The position numbers and the translations under genes were made by a program. A stretch of DNA of 64,000 nucleotides from Streptomyces europaeiscabiei (GTDB lineage: Bacteria; Actinomycetota; Actinomycetes; Streptomycetales; Streptomycetaceae), in assembly GCF_036346855.1 (NCBI RefSeq), contig NZ_CP107841.1, positions 3,104,001-3,168,000 on the forward strand, given 5' to 3'. Position 1 is the first letter of the stretch. The number at the start of each line of letters is the position of its first letter. Shown here piece after piece: positions 45,390 to 53,934 of this stretch. The notes beneath the pieces were generated by a model that was not told the DNA's origin, searched no databases, and worked only from the letters and a program-made list of their open reading frames with translations.

Positions 45390-46400
45390 ATGCGGCTCGG
45401 TCTGGCACTCGGCTACTGGGGGCGCGGCCCCTCCGCGGACCACGTCCCGCTCGCCCAGGAGGCGGAGCGGCTCGGCTACGACTCGGTGTGGACCGCCGAG
45501 TCCTGGGGCTCGGACGCCTTCACACCGCTCACCTGGATCGCCGCGCACACCTCAAGGATCAAGCTGGGCACGGCTGTTGCGCAGATGGCCGCCCGGTCGC
45601 CCACCACCACCGCGATGCACGCCCTGACCCTGGACCACCTCTCCGGGGGGCGCGCCCTCCTCGGTCTCGGGCTCTCCGGGCCGCAGGTCGTCGAGGGCTG
45701 GTACGGGCGCCCGTTCCCGAGGTCCCCGCTGACCGCGACCAGGGAGTACGTCGACGTCGTACGCCAAGTCCTCAGGCGCGCGGCCCCCGTCGAGCTGGCG
45801 GGACGCTTCCACCCCCTCCCGTACGACGGCCCGGACGGCACCGGCATCGGGAAGGCGCTGAAGTCCATCACCCACCCCCTCCGTGCGGACCTGCCCGTAC
45901 TGCTCGGTGCCGAAGGGCCGAAGAACATCGCGCAGACGGCCCGGATCGCGGACGGCTGGCTGCCGTTGTACTGGTCGCCGACGCGGACCGACGTCTACGA
46001 GGCGTCGCTGACCGAGGTGCCCGACGACTACCTCATCGCGCCCATGGCACGGGCGAAGGTCTGCGACGACGTCGCCGAGGGGCTGCTGCCCGTGAAGGCC
46101 ATGCTGGGCTTCTACATCGGCGGGATGGGGCACGCCAAGCGCAACTTCCACGCCGACCTCATGGCCCGCATGGGGTACGCGGAGGAGGCCCGGCACATCC
46201 AACGGCTCTTCCTCGACGGGCGGCGCGAGGAGGCCGTACTCGCCGTGCCGGACGCCTTCGCCGACGAGATCTCGCTGGTCGGGCCGCGCGAACGGATCGC
46301 GGAGCGGCTGGAGTTGTGGCGGAAGGGGCCGGTGACGGACCTGCTGGTGCTCGCCCCTGACCCGCACACGTTGCGAGTGCTGGCGGAGCTCAACTCCTGA
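45390..46400 (+). CDS. F420-dependent LLM-class oxidoreductase
   Basis: 336 residues. Luciferase-like TIM barrel with RLGLALGYWGRGPSADHVPL at strand 1, SVWTAESWGSDAFTPLTWIA, LGTAVAQMAARSP and LGLGLSGPQVVEGWYG, the pattern of F420-dependent LLM enzymes. Such enzymes reduce or oxidise diverse substrates, and this subgroup is frequent in lipid and steroid catabolic regulons. The operator over its ribosome binding site is shared with the MaoC and ALDH operons. Confidence 0.9.
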   Translation: MRLGLALGYWGRGPSADHVPLAQEAERLGYDSVWTAESWGSDAFTPLTWIAAHTSRIKLGTAVAQMAARSPTTTAMHALTLDHLSGGRALLGLGLSGPQVVEGWYGRPFPRSPLTATREYVDVVRQVLRRAAPVELAGRFHPLPYDGPDGTGIGKALKSITHPLRADLPVLLGAEGPKNIAQTARIADGWLPLYWSPTRTDVYEASLTEVPDDYLIAPMARAKVCDDVAEGLLPVKAMLGFYIGGMGHAKRNFHADLMARMGYAEEARHIQRLFLDGRREEAVLAVPDAFADEISLVGPRERIAERLELWRKGPVTDLLVLAPDPHTLRVLAELNS

Positions 46401-46445
46401 GGACACTTGAGGTTTCATCGAAGCCGGGCGGGCAACCCGTACGGC

Positions 46446-46733
46446 ATGTCTCGAAACAGCGGCTCCAACCAGGCCGGCCGGGTCATAGCCATCGTCGCCG
46501 ACATCATGGCCTTCATCCTCGGCCTGTGGATCCTGATGTACCTGTTGGATGCGAACGGCACGAACGACTTCGTGCAGTTCATCCATGACGCGGCCCGCTG
46601 GCTCGCCGGCTGGTCGCACGACCTGTTCACCTTCGACGAGCAGTGGGCGCGGGTAGTGGCCGGCTACGGCCTGGCGGCCGTCGTGTACCTGTTCGTGGGG
46701 CATGCGATAGCGAACCGGATGCACCGGCACTGA
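46446..46733 (+). CDS. small membrane protein, two helices
   Basis: 95 residues from MSRNSGSNQAGRVIAIVADI; hydrophobic helices at about 12-32 and 70-88, with an amphipathic loop between (FIHDAARWLAGWSHDLFTFD). Starts 45 bp after the LLM oxidoreductase and may share its transcript. Conserved small membrane proteins of this type are common in streptomycetes; function unknown. Confidence 0.8.
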   Translation: MSRNSGSNQAGRVIAIVADIMAFILGLWILMYLLDANGTNDFVQFIHDAARWLAGWSHDLFTFDEQWARVVAGYGLAAVVYLFVGHAIANRMHRH

Positions 46734-46812
46734 GCGTGGTCGCTCCGCTGGGTTGGGCCGTCGCACCCCATGGCTCGGGGGTGCGGGTGTGTGGGCGGGT
46801 GCGGGTGGTTCG

Positions 46813-46925
46813 TGGTTGCTCGCGCAGTTCCCCGCGCCCCCGAAGGACACCGGCCTGCGGGCCGAAGAGCCCGGGGCGCAGCCCCCGGCTCTTCAGGGGC
46901 GCGGGGAACTGCGCGAGAAGCCCCA
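46813..46925. repeat. dispersed intergenic palindromic repeat, copy 3
   Basis: Outer arms CGCGCAGTTCCCCGCGCCCC and GGGGCGCGGGGAACTGCGCG, inner stems GAAGAGCC / GGCTCTTC and GGGGC / GCCCC. Sits between convergent genes, where it may also act as a bidirectional terminator. Confidence 0.85.
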
Positions 46926-46956
46926 CCGGGCCGCAGCCGACCACGCACCCCTCGGC

Positions 46957-48036
46957 TCAGCAGCACTCCGAGTCGTCGAAGTCGTCCAGGCCACGCGGCA
47001 ACCGCTCACCGCCGAACACCGCGCACGTCGCCTCGTCGCCGCCCAGCGCGGCCACGGCCAGCAACAGGGACCCCGCGGTCCAGGAGGTCAGTTCCTCGGG
47101 CCAGACGGCGTGGTCCTCGAAGACGTAACCCGTCCAGTACAGGCCCGAGTCGGCGTCGCGGAGGTGCTGGATGGACTGGAGGATGTCCAGGGCACGGTCG
47201 GACTCGCCCATCGCCCAGAGGGCCAGGGCGAGTTCGGCCGACTCACCGCCGGTCACCCACGGGTTGGGGACCACGCAGCGGACGCCGAAGCCGGGCACGA
47301 CGAAACGGTCCCAGCCCTCCTCGACACGGGACTTGGCCTCGATGCCGGTGAGCGCGCCGCCGAGCACGGGGTAGTACCAGTCCATCGAGTAGCGGTTCTT
47401 GTCGAGGAACCGCTCGGGGTGCCGGCGTATCGCGTGCCGGAGCGCGCCGACCGCCAGTTCCCAGTCGGGCTGCGGTTCTTCGCGCTGTTCGGCGATGGCG
47501 AGCGCACAGCGCAGCGCGTGGTGGATCGACGAACTGCCCGTCAGTAGCGCGTCGTTCACCGGCGTGCCGTCGTCCTCGCGCTTCCAGCCGATCTGGCCGC
47601 CGGGCTGCTGGAGCCGCAGGACGCATTCGATCGCCGCGTAGACGGCCGGCCACATGCGGTCGAGGAAGGTGTCGTCGCCGGTGGCCAGGTAGTGGTGCCA
47701 GACGCCGACGGCTATGTACGCGACGAAGTTGGTCTCCCGGCCGCGGTCGGTGACGTCGTCGGCGTCCCCGTCGGCGTACGCGGCGTACCAGGAGCCGTCG
47801 CCGTTCTGGTGCCGGCGCAGCCATTCGTAGGCGCGCTCGGCGGCCTCGTGCTCGCCGGCCGCGTCCAGGGCCATGGCCGCCTCGGTGTGGTCCCACGGGT
47901 CGAGGTGGTGCCCGCGGAACCAGGGGATGGCACCGTCCGCGCGCTGCACCGCGAGGATGCCGCGCACCGTGGCGGCGGCCTCCTCTGCGGTGAGGACCCC
48001 GGGCAGGACCAGGTGTTCTGTCCGGGGAGTCGTCAC
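46957..48036 (-). CDS. prenyltransferase-like alpha/alpha-toroid protein
   Basis: 359 residues; GTG start overlapping the methyltransferase stop (GTGA). The helical repeat pattern with QRADGAIPWFRGHHLDPWDH, then EWLRRHQNGDGSWYAAYADG and LQQPGGQIGWKREDDGTPVN, fits the (alpha/alpha)6 barrels of prenyltransferase/squalene-cyclase or glycoside hydrolase type. No DxDD cyclase motif is seen. C-terminus DDFDDSECC ends in two cysteines. Acts after or with the glycosyltransferase and methyltransferase in the same operon. Confidence 0.78.
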   Translation of the reverse strand: MTTPRTEHLVLPGVLTAEEAAATVRGILAVQRADGAIPWFRGHHLDPWDHTEAAMALDAAGEHEAAERAYEWLRRHQNGDGSWYAAYADGDADDVTDRGRETNFVAYIAVGVWHHYLATGDDTFLDRMWPAVYAAIECVLRLQQPGGQIGWKREDDGTPVNDALLTGSSSIHHALRCALAIAEQREEPQPDWELAVGALRHAIRRHPERFLDKNRYSMDWYYPVLGGALTGIEAKSRVEEGWDRFVVPGFGVRCVVPNPWVTGGESAELALALWAMGESDRALDILQSIQHLRDADSGLYWTGYVFEDHAVWPEELTSWTAGSLLLAVAALGGDEATCAVFGGERLPRGLDDFDDSECC

Positions 48037-48779
48037 TTGACGTCCGCCGAGGCCGCGGCGACGGGCAGGTGCGGCTTGGTCGCGTACGCCACGAAGCTCT
48101 TGCCGATCAGCGGGTTCAGCGCCTCCTCGGCGACCCGGGTGGCCAGCGGCTTCTTCATGATGTCCCAGACCAGCAGCTTGTGGTACGCCCGCACCGGCAG
48201 CGCCTTGTCGTTGTCGACGCCGAACGCGCACTTCAGCCACCAGTACGGCGAGTGCAGGGCGTGCGCGTGGTGGGTGCCGTACGGCTTGAGGCCCGCCTCG
48301 CGGATCTTGGCCAGGAGTTCGTCCGCCTTGTAGATGCGGATGTGGCCGCCCTCGACCTCGTGGTACGCGTCGGAGAGCGCCCAGCAGACCTTCTCGGGGC
48401 CGTAGCGCGGGACGGTGATGGCTATACGGCCACCGGGCCTCAGCACCCGGACCATCTCGGCGAGTACGCCCTTGTCGTCGGGGATGTGCTCCATCACCTC
48501 GGAGATGATGACGACGTCGAAGGACTCGTCGGGGAAGGGCAGCGCGAGGGCGTCGCCCTCCATGGCCGTAGCGGTGGCGCCCTCGGGGGCCTCGCCCGCC
48601 TCCTTCATCGCCGCGAACCACTTGGCGACCTCGCGGATTTCCTCGGCGTTCTGGTCGAGGGCCACGACCTGGGCGCCGCGCCGGTAGCACTCGAACGCGT
48701 GCCGGCCCGCTCCACAGCCGAGATCCAGGACACGGTCCCCCGGTGCGAGCGGGAACCGGGAGAAATCGACGGTCAGCAC
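48033..48779 (-). CDS. class I SAM-dependent methyltransferase
   Basis: 248 residues; GTG overlaps the end of the glycosyltransferase gene by 7 nt. SAM motif I is RVLDLGCGAGRHAFECYRRG; then VVALDQNAEEI, EGDALALPFPDESFDVVIIS and LRPGGRIAITVPRYGPEKV, the UbiE/Methyltransf_11 type. Probably methylates the product made by its two operon partners. Confidence 0.9.
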   Translation of the reverse strand: MLTVDFSRFPLAPGDRVLDLGCGAGRHAFECYRRGAQVVALDQNAEEIREVAKWFAAMKEAGEAPEGATATAMEGDALALPFPDESFDVVIISEVMEHIPDDKGVLAEMVRVLRPGGRIAITVPRYGPEKVCWALSDAYHEVEGGHIRIYKADELLAKIREAGLKPYGTHHAHALHSPYWWLKCAFGVDNDKALPVRAYHKLLVWDIMKKPLATRVAEEALNPLIGKSFVAYATKPHLPVAAASADVK

Positions 48780-50332
48780 GTGGCCCTGCTTTCGCGGTTG
48801 GCGCTTTCGCGGTTGGTCTCGACTGCTTCGTCGACAACTTCGACAGCCTCGTGGGCTTCGGCAGCCTCGTGGGCTTCGACGGCCTCGTGGGCTTCGACGG
48901 CCTCGTGGGCTTCGACAGCCTCGTGGGCTTCGACGGCTTCGACGAGTTCGGCGGCTTCGGCGGTGTGCTCCGCCGCCGGTACGGCGCTCGCGGCGGCCCC
49001 CGCCGGACGGCCCTCGGCGCGGGCGATCGCCTCGCGGTAGTGGGCGACCGTGCCCTCGGCGGCGCGGGCCCAGGTGAACCGGGTGAGGACCCGCTCGCGT
49101 CCCGCGCGGCCGAGCCGCCGCCGGAGTTCCGGGTCGTCGAGGAGCCGGCTCAGTCCGGCGGCCAGGGCACCCGGGTCGCCCGGGGGCACCGCGAGGCAGG
49201 TCTCGCCGTCGCGTCCGGCGACCTCCGGTATGGCCCCGCCGGTGGTGGCGACCAGCGGCGTACCGGTGGCCATGGCCTCGGCGGCCGGCAGCGAGAACCC
49301 CTCGTACAGCGAGGGCACACAGGCGACTTCGGCCGAGCGGACCAGGTCGACCAGCTCGGCGTCCGAGATGCCCTTGACGAACTCGACGGCGCCTTCGAGG
49401 CCGAACCGCTCGACGGCCTGGGCGACCGGGCCCTCGGCGGGCCGCTTGCCGACGACGACCAGATGGGCCGCGGGGTGCTCGGCGCGCACCTTGGCGAGCG
49501 CCTCGACGAGGAAGACGAGCCCCTTGAGCGGCACGTCCGCGCTTGAGGTGGTGACGATCCGGCCCGGCACCTGCGCCACGGCCGGATTCGGCGAGAAGAG
49601 GTCGGTGTCGGCGCCGATGTGCACGACGTGCATACGGTCGTCGCGGACGCCGAGGTGGTCGACGATCTCCTGGCGGGAGGTACCGGAGACGGTGAGCACG
49701 GACGGCAGCCGCCGCGCGACCCGCTTCTGCATGCGCGTGAACGCGTACCAGCGGCGCACCGACATCCGTCGCTGCCATCCCTCGGCCGCGTCCAGCTCCA
49801 ACTGCCGGTCGACGGTGATGGGGTGGTGGATGGTGGTGACGAGGGGCGCGCCCACGTTCCCCAACAGCCCGTACCCGAGGGTCTGGTTGTCGTGGACGAT
49901 GTCGAACTCGCCGCGCCGGGCGCGCAGATGGCGGCGGGCGCGGAGCGAGAAGGTCAACGGCTCCGGAAACCCGCCGGTCCACATCGTCGCCACTTCGAGG
50001 GCGTCGACCCAGTCGCGGTACTCGTCCCGCTTCGGGGTGCGGAAGGGGTCGGGCTGCCGGTAGAGGTCGAGGCTGGGCAGCTCGGTGAGGGAGATGCCGC
50101 CCGGACCGTCGACGGGCACGGCGTCCTCGTCGAGCACGGGGTACGGCTGGGAACCGATCACCTCGACCCGGTGGCCGAGGCGCGCCAGCTCGCGTGAGAG
50201 GTGCCGTACGTAGACGCCCTGCCCCCCGCAGAACGGGTTCCCCTTATAAGTGAGGAGCGCGATGTTGAGCGGTCGCTCGCCGTCCGCAGCGAGGTCACGT
50301 CGGGACCCCGCCTGACTGGCCTCCGCGGTCAC
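48773..50332 (-). CDS. GT4-family glycosyltransferase
   Basis: 519 residues from a GTG (MTAEASQAGSRRDLAADGER). N-terminal Rossmann domain with LLTYKGNPFCGGQGVYVRHL and DIVHDNQTLGYGLL; C-terminal donor domain with SSADVPLKGLVFLVEALAKV and the EX7E-like PSLYEGFSLPAAEAMATGTP. Retaining GT-B enzyme using a nucleotide sugar; acceptor unknown. The last 70 residues are an expanded EAVEAHEA repeat that adds nothing to the fold. Head of a three-gene operon with overlapping ends; a KstR-type site lies 55 bp upstream. Confidence 0.92.
   Translation of the reverse strand: MTAEASQAGSRRDLAADGERPLNIALLTYKGNPFCGGQGVYVRHLSRELARLGHRVEVIGSQPYPVLDEDAVPVDGPGGISLTELPSLDLYRQPDPFRTPKRDEYRDWVDALEVATMWTGGFPEPLTFSLRARRHLRARRGEFDIVHDNQTLGYGLLGNVGAPLVTTIHHPITVDRQLELDAAEGWQRRMSVRRWYAFTRMQKRVARRLPSVLTVSGTSRQEIVDHLGVRDDRMHVVHIGADTDLFSPNPAVAQVPGRIVTTSSADVPLKGLVFLVEALAKVRAEHPAAHLVVVGKRPAEGPVAQAVERFGLEGAVEFVKGISDAELVDLVRSAEVACVPSLYEGFSLPAAEAMATGTPLVATTGGAIPEVAGRDGETCLAVPPGDPGALAAGLSRLLDDPELRRRLGRAGRERVLTRFTWARAAEGTVAHYREAIARAEGRPAGAAASAVPAAEHTAEAAELVEAVEAHEAVEAHEAVEAHEAVEAHEAAEAHEAVEVVDEAVETNRESANRESRATC
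48846..48935. repeat. 18-bp tandem repeat in glycosyltransferase tail
   Basis: Five units of GCCTCGTGGGCTTCGACG (two with one or two changes), encoding EAHEAV-type hexapeptides on the minus strand. Confidence 0.92.
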
Positions 50333-50386
50333 TCCTGGCCCCCTTCTCACTGCGATTTCCCGTGAGATTACGACGAGACGGTAATC

Positions 50387-50400
50387 TAGAACAAGTTTCA
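50387..50400. promoter_or_regulatory. KstR-type operator between GT operon and kstR-like gene
   Basis: TAGAACAAGTTTCA fits T-N2-AAC-N2-GTT-N2-A at all fixed positions, 150 bp upstream of the KstR-like gene and 55 bp upstream of the glycosyltransferase. Confidence 0.75.
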
Positions 50401-50549
50401 GAGTTGATCGTTCAAGAGGCTCTGAATCTACCGGCTGGTAGAACCGCTGTGAGAGGTGGATCGGGTGATTCACGCCACGGCCCGCGCCCTGGCATGCTAT
50501 TTGATCTCATACCCTCACCGACCGTCACGACCGTCACGGAACGAGACCC

Positions 50550-51188
50550 ATGCCTGCGGAAGTCAAGGTGGAAGCCGGCGCCGGGCGACCGGACTCACCG
50601 CCCCTCACGGAGCGGCAGGAGGCCCGTCGGCGCCGCATCCTGCATGCGAGCGCCCAGCTTGCCAGCCGGGGCGGTTTCGACGCCGTACAGATGCGTGAGG
50701 TCGCCGAGTCCTCGCAGGTCGCCCTGGGGACGCTCTACCGCTACTTCCCCTCCAAGATCCATCTGCTGGTCGCCACCATGCAGGACCAGCTGGAACACAT
50801 GCACGGCACGCTCCGCAAGAAGCCCCCGAGCGGCACGACGGCGGCCGAGCGCGTCGCCGAGACCCTGATGCGCGCCTTCCGCGCCCTGCAGCGCGAGCCC
50901 CACCTCGCCGACGCCATGGTCCGCGCCCTCACCTTCGCCGACCGCAGCGTCAGCCCCGAGGTCGACCAGGTCTCGCACCAGACCACCGCGATCATCCTCG
51001 ACGCCATGGGCCTGGAGAACCCGAGTGCGGAGCAACTGTCGGCGGTCCGCGTCATCGAACACACCTGGCACTCGGCCCTCATCACCTGGCTCTCCGGCCG
51101 CGCCTCGATCGCCCAGGTGAAGATCGACATCGAGACGGTGTGCCGCCTGATCGACCTGACGGCGCCGGACCGGCGGCCGCAGACGTAG
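50550..51188 (+). CDS. kstR: KstR-like TetR-family regulator
   Basis: 212 residues from MPAEVKVEAGAGRPDSP. The helix-turn-helix region GGFDAVQMREVAESSQVALG then TLYRYFPSKIHLLVA is very close to mycobacterial KstR, the repressor of cholesterol-catabolism genes (GGYEAVQMRAVADRADVAVG in that protein, from memory). The C-terminal domain keeps the ADAMVRALTFADRSVSPEVD block. Sites fitting the KstR consensus occur three times in this window, one of them at its own upstream region. In mycobacteria the ligand is a steroid CoA-thioester intermediate; the ligand here is not known. Confidence 0.88.
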   Translation: MPAEVKVEAGAGRPDSPPLTERQEARRRRILHASAQLASRGGFDAVQMREVAESSQVALGTLYRYFPSKIHLLVATMQDQLEHMHGTLRKKPPSGTTAAERVAETLMRAFRALQREPHLADAMVRALTFADRSVSPEVDQVSHQTTAIILDAMGLENPSAEQLSAVRVIEHTWHSALITWLSGRASIAQVKIDIETVCRLIDLTAPDRRPQT

Positions 51189-51276
51189 GACGCGGGCACG
51201 ACAATGACCCGCGGGCACGGAAACACGACAATGACCCGCGGACACTGAAAACAGGACCCGCGGGCACGGAAAAGAC

Positions 51277-51390
51277 CTACGAGACGGGTTCCCTGCGCCG
51301 GTACAGCTTGTCGGCCCAGGTGCCGAGGGTCACCGTCAGGTCCTGTCCTGCAACCTTCCGGCCTCTCAGCCCGACCGTCGACGTCGGCAT
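51277..51390 (-). CDS. possible small ORF or gene-end fragment, 37 residues
   Basis: MPTSTVGLRGRKVAGQDL, then TLGTWADKLYRRREPVS and TAG. Codon pattern looks coding, also upstream of the Met, but there is no ribosome binding site, so it may be the tail of a lost gene. Downstream on the plus strand, 51190-51270 has repeats of GACCCGCGGGCAC. Confidence 0.3.
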   Translation of the reverse strand: MPTSTVGLRGRKVAGQDLTVTLGTWADKLYRRREPVS

Positions 51391-51541
51391 CGGCGGATCT
51401 GCTACCTCGCGCCACTGTCGGCTACTCCGGTCGGCTCCCTCACTCGCCTCGTAGGCTGATTTCTACGATAGAACACCCATGCGGGAGCACAACCCCCTTA
51501 AGGGTATTTTTTTCGAGCAATTCGGACGGCGGTAGATCGCC

Positions 51542-51676
51542 CTAACCCACGGCTTCCAGACCGCTCCAGCTCCGCCCGACCGCCTTCTCCCCCGCCCACT
51601 GGTCGAGCAGCCTGCGGGTCTCGCCCTCCGGGGCCGCCACGAAGACACGCTGGGCGCCCGCGTGGGTGGTCCGGGG
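51542..51676 (-). pseudogene. C-terminal gene fragment after TPR gene
   Basis: In frame after the TPR stop, reads THAGAQRVFVAAPEGETRRL, then LDQWAGEKAVGRSWSGLEAV and a stop. No usable start at the right place. Probably the end of a gene that once followed the TPR gene. Confidence 0.4.
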
Positions 51677-51930
51677 CTACTTGTGGAGGGTGCCCTCGCT
51701 GCAGCAGGCGCAGTGTGTCGTCAGGCTGCCGGCGGGCTCCGCGCCGAAGTCGTGATCGGCGAAGAGGGTGGTGAGGGCCTCCAGGTCGGCGGGGTCGCCG
51801 GCCGCGACCGTCACCTGGAAGGTGGGCAGGTCGGACGGCTCGAAGAGGAGCAGTTCGTCGAAGACGGGGAAGGTCGTGCCGTCGACGACGCGTTCGCCGT
51901 TGGGCTGGCCGTTCATGGAGGACGATCTCG
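51677..51930 (-). pseudogene. TPR-type protein, 3' part beyond IS insertion
   Basis: Encodes the C-terminal portion GERVVDGTTFPVFDELLLFE, ending HCACCSEGTLHK, of a protein whose N-terminal portion lies at 53394-53870. The bases just after the insertion read E-I-V-L-H, continuing the interrupted RRYR; an extra A at the following GAAC (CAT GAAC GGC) shifts the frame again. The Cys-x-Cys-Cys end suggests metal binding in the intact protein. Confidence 0.75.
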
Positions 51931-53393
51931 CCTTGACATGCTCCTCGCCCTGAAGGGCGAGGATTCTGGCCTTCCTTGACTGGTTGCCGTGCCGCTACGC
52001 GGCACGGTTTCCGGTGCGGAATCCGTGGCTTCCTGTTTCTTCGCGCTGTGCCGGGATCGCTCCCGGTCCTACCGGCGCTCCGCAGGCCGATACCGCCAGT
52101 CCGGCGGCCGTCTTCACGTTGATCGCGGCGTTGTGGTCCCGGTCGTGGACGGTGCCGCAGGCGGCACAGGTCCATTCCCGGACGTTCAGCGGTTTGGGCC
52201 CGTCCACGGCGCCGCAGGCCGAGCAGGTCTGGGAGGTCGGAGTGAACCGGCCGATCTTCACCAGGGTGCGGCCGTACCGTCTCGCTTTGTACTCCAGCAT
52301 GTGCACGAACGACGACCAACCCGCGTCATGGACGGACTTGGCCAGGCGGGTGCGTGCCAGTCCAGCCACCGACAGGTCCTCCACAGCGATCTCTTGGTTC
52401 TCGGAGATCAGCTTCGTGGAGAGCTGGTGGTGGAACTCTCGGCGGGCGTCGGCGACCTTGGCGTGAGCGCGGGCGACCTTCAGGCGGGCTCTGGCCCGGT
52501 TCTTCGATCCCTTCTGCTTGCGGGACAGCTCCCTTTGGGCCTTCTTCAGCTTCTTCTCCGCGCGCCGCAGAAAGCGCGGAGAGTCGATCTTCGTGCCGTC
52601 GGACAGGACAGCGAAATGCGTGAGGCCGAGATCGATGCCGATGGTGCGGTCGGTTTCGGGCATCCGTGCCGCGTCGGCGTCCGGGTCGGTATCGATGACG
52701 AAGGAGGCGAAAAACCTGCCGGCCGCGTCCTTGACGACGGTGACCGAGGAGGGCGTGGCGGGCAGCGCGCGGGACCACTTCACCTTCACCGCGCCGATCT
52801 TCGGCAGGTTCAGGCGTCCCTTGCCGGTGATGGACCAGCGGGCGTTGGCGGTGAACCGGATCGACTGCCGGGCGTCCTTGCGGGACTTGAACCGGGGCGG
52901 GCCCAGTTTCGGTCCCTTCCGGGCACCCTTGAGGGAGGCGAAGAAGTTCCTGTAGGCGGTCTCGGCATCCCGCAGGGACTGCTGGAGGACGACTGCGGAG
53001 ACCCGGCCCAGCCAGGCGCGCTGCGGCGTCCGTTTCGCCTCCGTGATCAGGCGTGTGGACAGCTGACCGGCCGTCGGGAACGGCTGCCCGGCATCACGGG
53101 CCTCCTCACGGGCACGCACGGCGTCGTTGAACACGACGCGGGCGCACCCGAACGCCCTGGCCAGCGCGGCCTGCTGAGCGGCGTCGGGGTACAACCTGAA
53201 GGCGTACCGGAGCTGCATGACGATCACACTAGGCACGTCGAACCCACGCCGCTATCGGGAACATGCGAACGATCCGTCACCGTCCCGAAGCAGGGTCCGG
53301 CTCCGCCGGAACGACACCGCGACGCTCCGCGTCGCGACCACGCGATTCGCTTCACCTCCGGCCTGAAGGCCGGAGCACTACGAATGATGTCCG
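51931..53393 (-). mobile_element. IS200/IS605-type (tnpB-only) insertion element
   Basis: About 1.46 kb containing tnpB and no tnpA. Both ends have the subterminal hairpins of the group: left (minus-strand 5') CTCCGGCCTTCAGGCCGGAG at 53357-53376; right CCTCGCCCTTCAGGGCGAGG at about 51942-51961, followed by AGCATGTCAA, a typical right-end sequence. No terminal inverted repeats or target duplication, as expected for this single-strand transposition mechanism. It splits a TPR gene after the codons for RRY. Limits are good to a few bases. Confidence 0.85.
51995..53218 (-). CDS. tnpB: TnpB RNA-guided nuclease of IS605-group element
   Basis: 407 residues from MQLRYAFRLYPDAAQQAALA; two upstream codons could also start. 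RuvC acids are in place: Asp in TIGIDLGLTHFAVLSDG, Glu in AVEDLSVAGLART, Asp in DRDHNAAINVKTA. The zinc finger has two CxxC pairs (TCSACGAV and CAACGTVH). With all catalytic residues present it should be active as an omegaRNA-guided DNA nuclease that helps the element persist. The guide RNA would come from the 3' end of the gene and the right end (about 51931-52150). No TnpA, so it depends on a transposase elsewhere. Confidence 0.9.
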   Translation of the reverse strand: MQLRYAFRLYPDAAQQAALARAFGCARVVFNDAVRAREEARDAGQPFPTAGQLSTRLITEAKRTPQRAWLGRVSAVVLQQSLRDAETAYRNFFASLKGARKGPKLGPPRFKSRKDARQSIRFTANARWSITGKGRLNLPKIGAVKVKWSRALPATPSSVTVVKDAAGRFFASFVIDTDPDADAARMPETDRTIGIDLGLTHFAVLSDGTKIDSPRFLRRAEKKLKKAQRELSRKQKGSKNRARARLKVARAHAKVADARREFHHQLSTKLISENQEIAVEDLSVAGLARTRLAKSVHDAGWSSFVHMLEYKARRYGRTLVKIGRFTPTSQTCSACGAVDGPKPLNVREWTCAACGTVHDRDHNAAINVKTAAGLAVSACGAPVGPGAIPAQREETGSHGFRTGNRAA

Positions 53394-53870
53394 GTAGCGG
53401 CGGCCGCCGGTCACGGGGACGTTCACCACCCGGCCGCGCGTCGGGCACAGCCGGTCGATCCACACCACCTCGCGTCGGCCGTCGGTGTCCAGGCGCACGC
53501 AGGCCTGGCCGAAGCGGCCGTCGATCTCCCCCTCGCCGTCGGGCAGCTCGATACCGAAGCCGGTCCAGGCGTCGCGGGCGGTGGCCCAGTCGCGGCGGAT
53601 CGTGGCGGCGATGCCGAGGTTCCAGTACGCGGGGTCGCCCTCGCCACGCGGTGCGCGGGCGGCGGCCTGGATCCCGAGTTCGTACGCCTTGTCCCAGTTG
53701 CGCAGGAACTTGTGGCCGAGCGCGGCGTCGTACCACCACTCCGCGCTCGGCTTCTCGTCCGGGAAATGAGCGAGCACCTGCTCGTAGAGGTCGGCGGCGC
53801 GCTGCCACTCCTCGGCGTCCCAGGCCGCGTACGCCTGGTTGATCAGCTCCTTGGCCTCGGACTTGCGCAC
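53394..53870 (-). pseudogene. TPR-type protein, 5' part, interrupted by IS
   Basis: Starts MRKSEAKELINQAYAAWDAE; TPR-like helices to about residue 105 (WQRAADLYEQVLAHFPDEKP, WDKAYELGIQAAARAPRGEG, YWNLGIAATIRRDWATARDA), then CPTRGRVVNVPVTGGRRYR. The frame continues 14 codons into the IS before a stop at 53352, so a truncated protein of 172 residues could be made. The rest of the gene is at 51677-51930. Confidence 0.8.
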
Positions 53871-53934
53871 GCTTCCCCGCCCCGACTTCCCGATCGTTCC
53901 TGTGCCGACCTCAGAGCGTAGGCCACCACACCCC

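Noticed and set aside
48033..49982. 649-codon minus-strand frame covering the methyltransferase
   Set aside because: Only its last 248 codons (GTG at 48779) match a methyltransferase; the upstream part is a shadow of the glycosyltransferase gene.
51512..51530. CCCTTAAGGG-TATTTTTTT as an intrinsic terminator
   Set aside because: The stem is too short and has no loop; listed neither as terminator nor as promoter.
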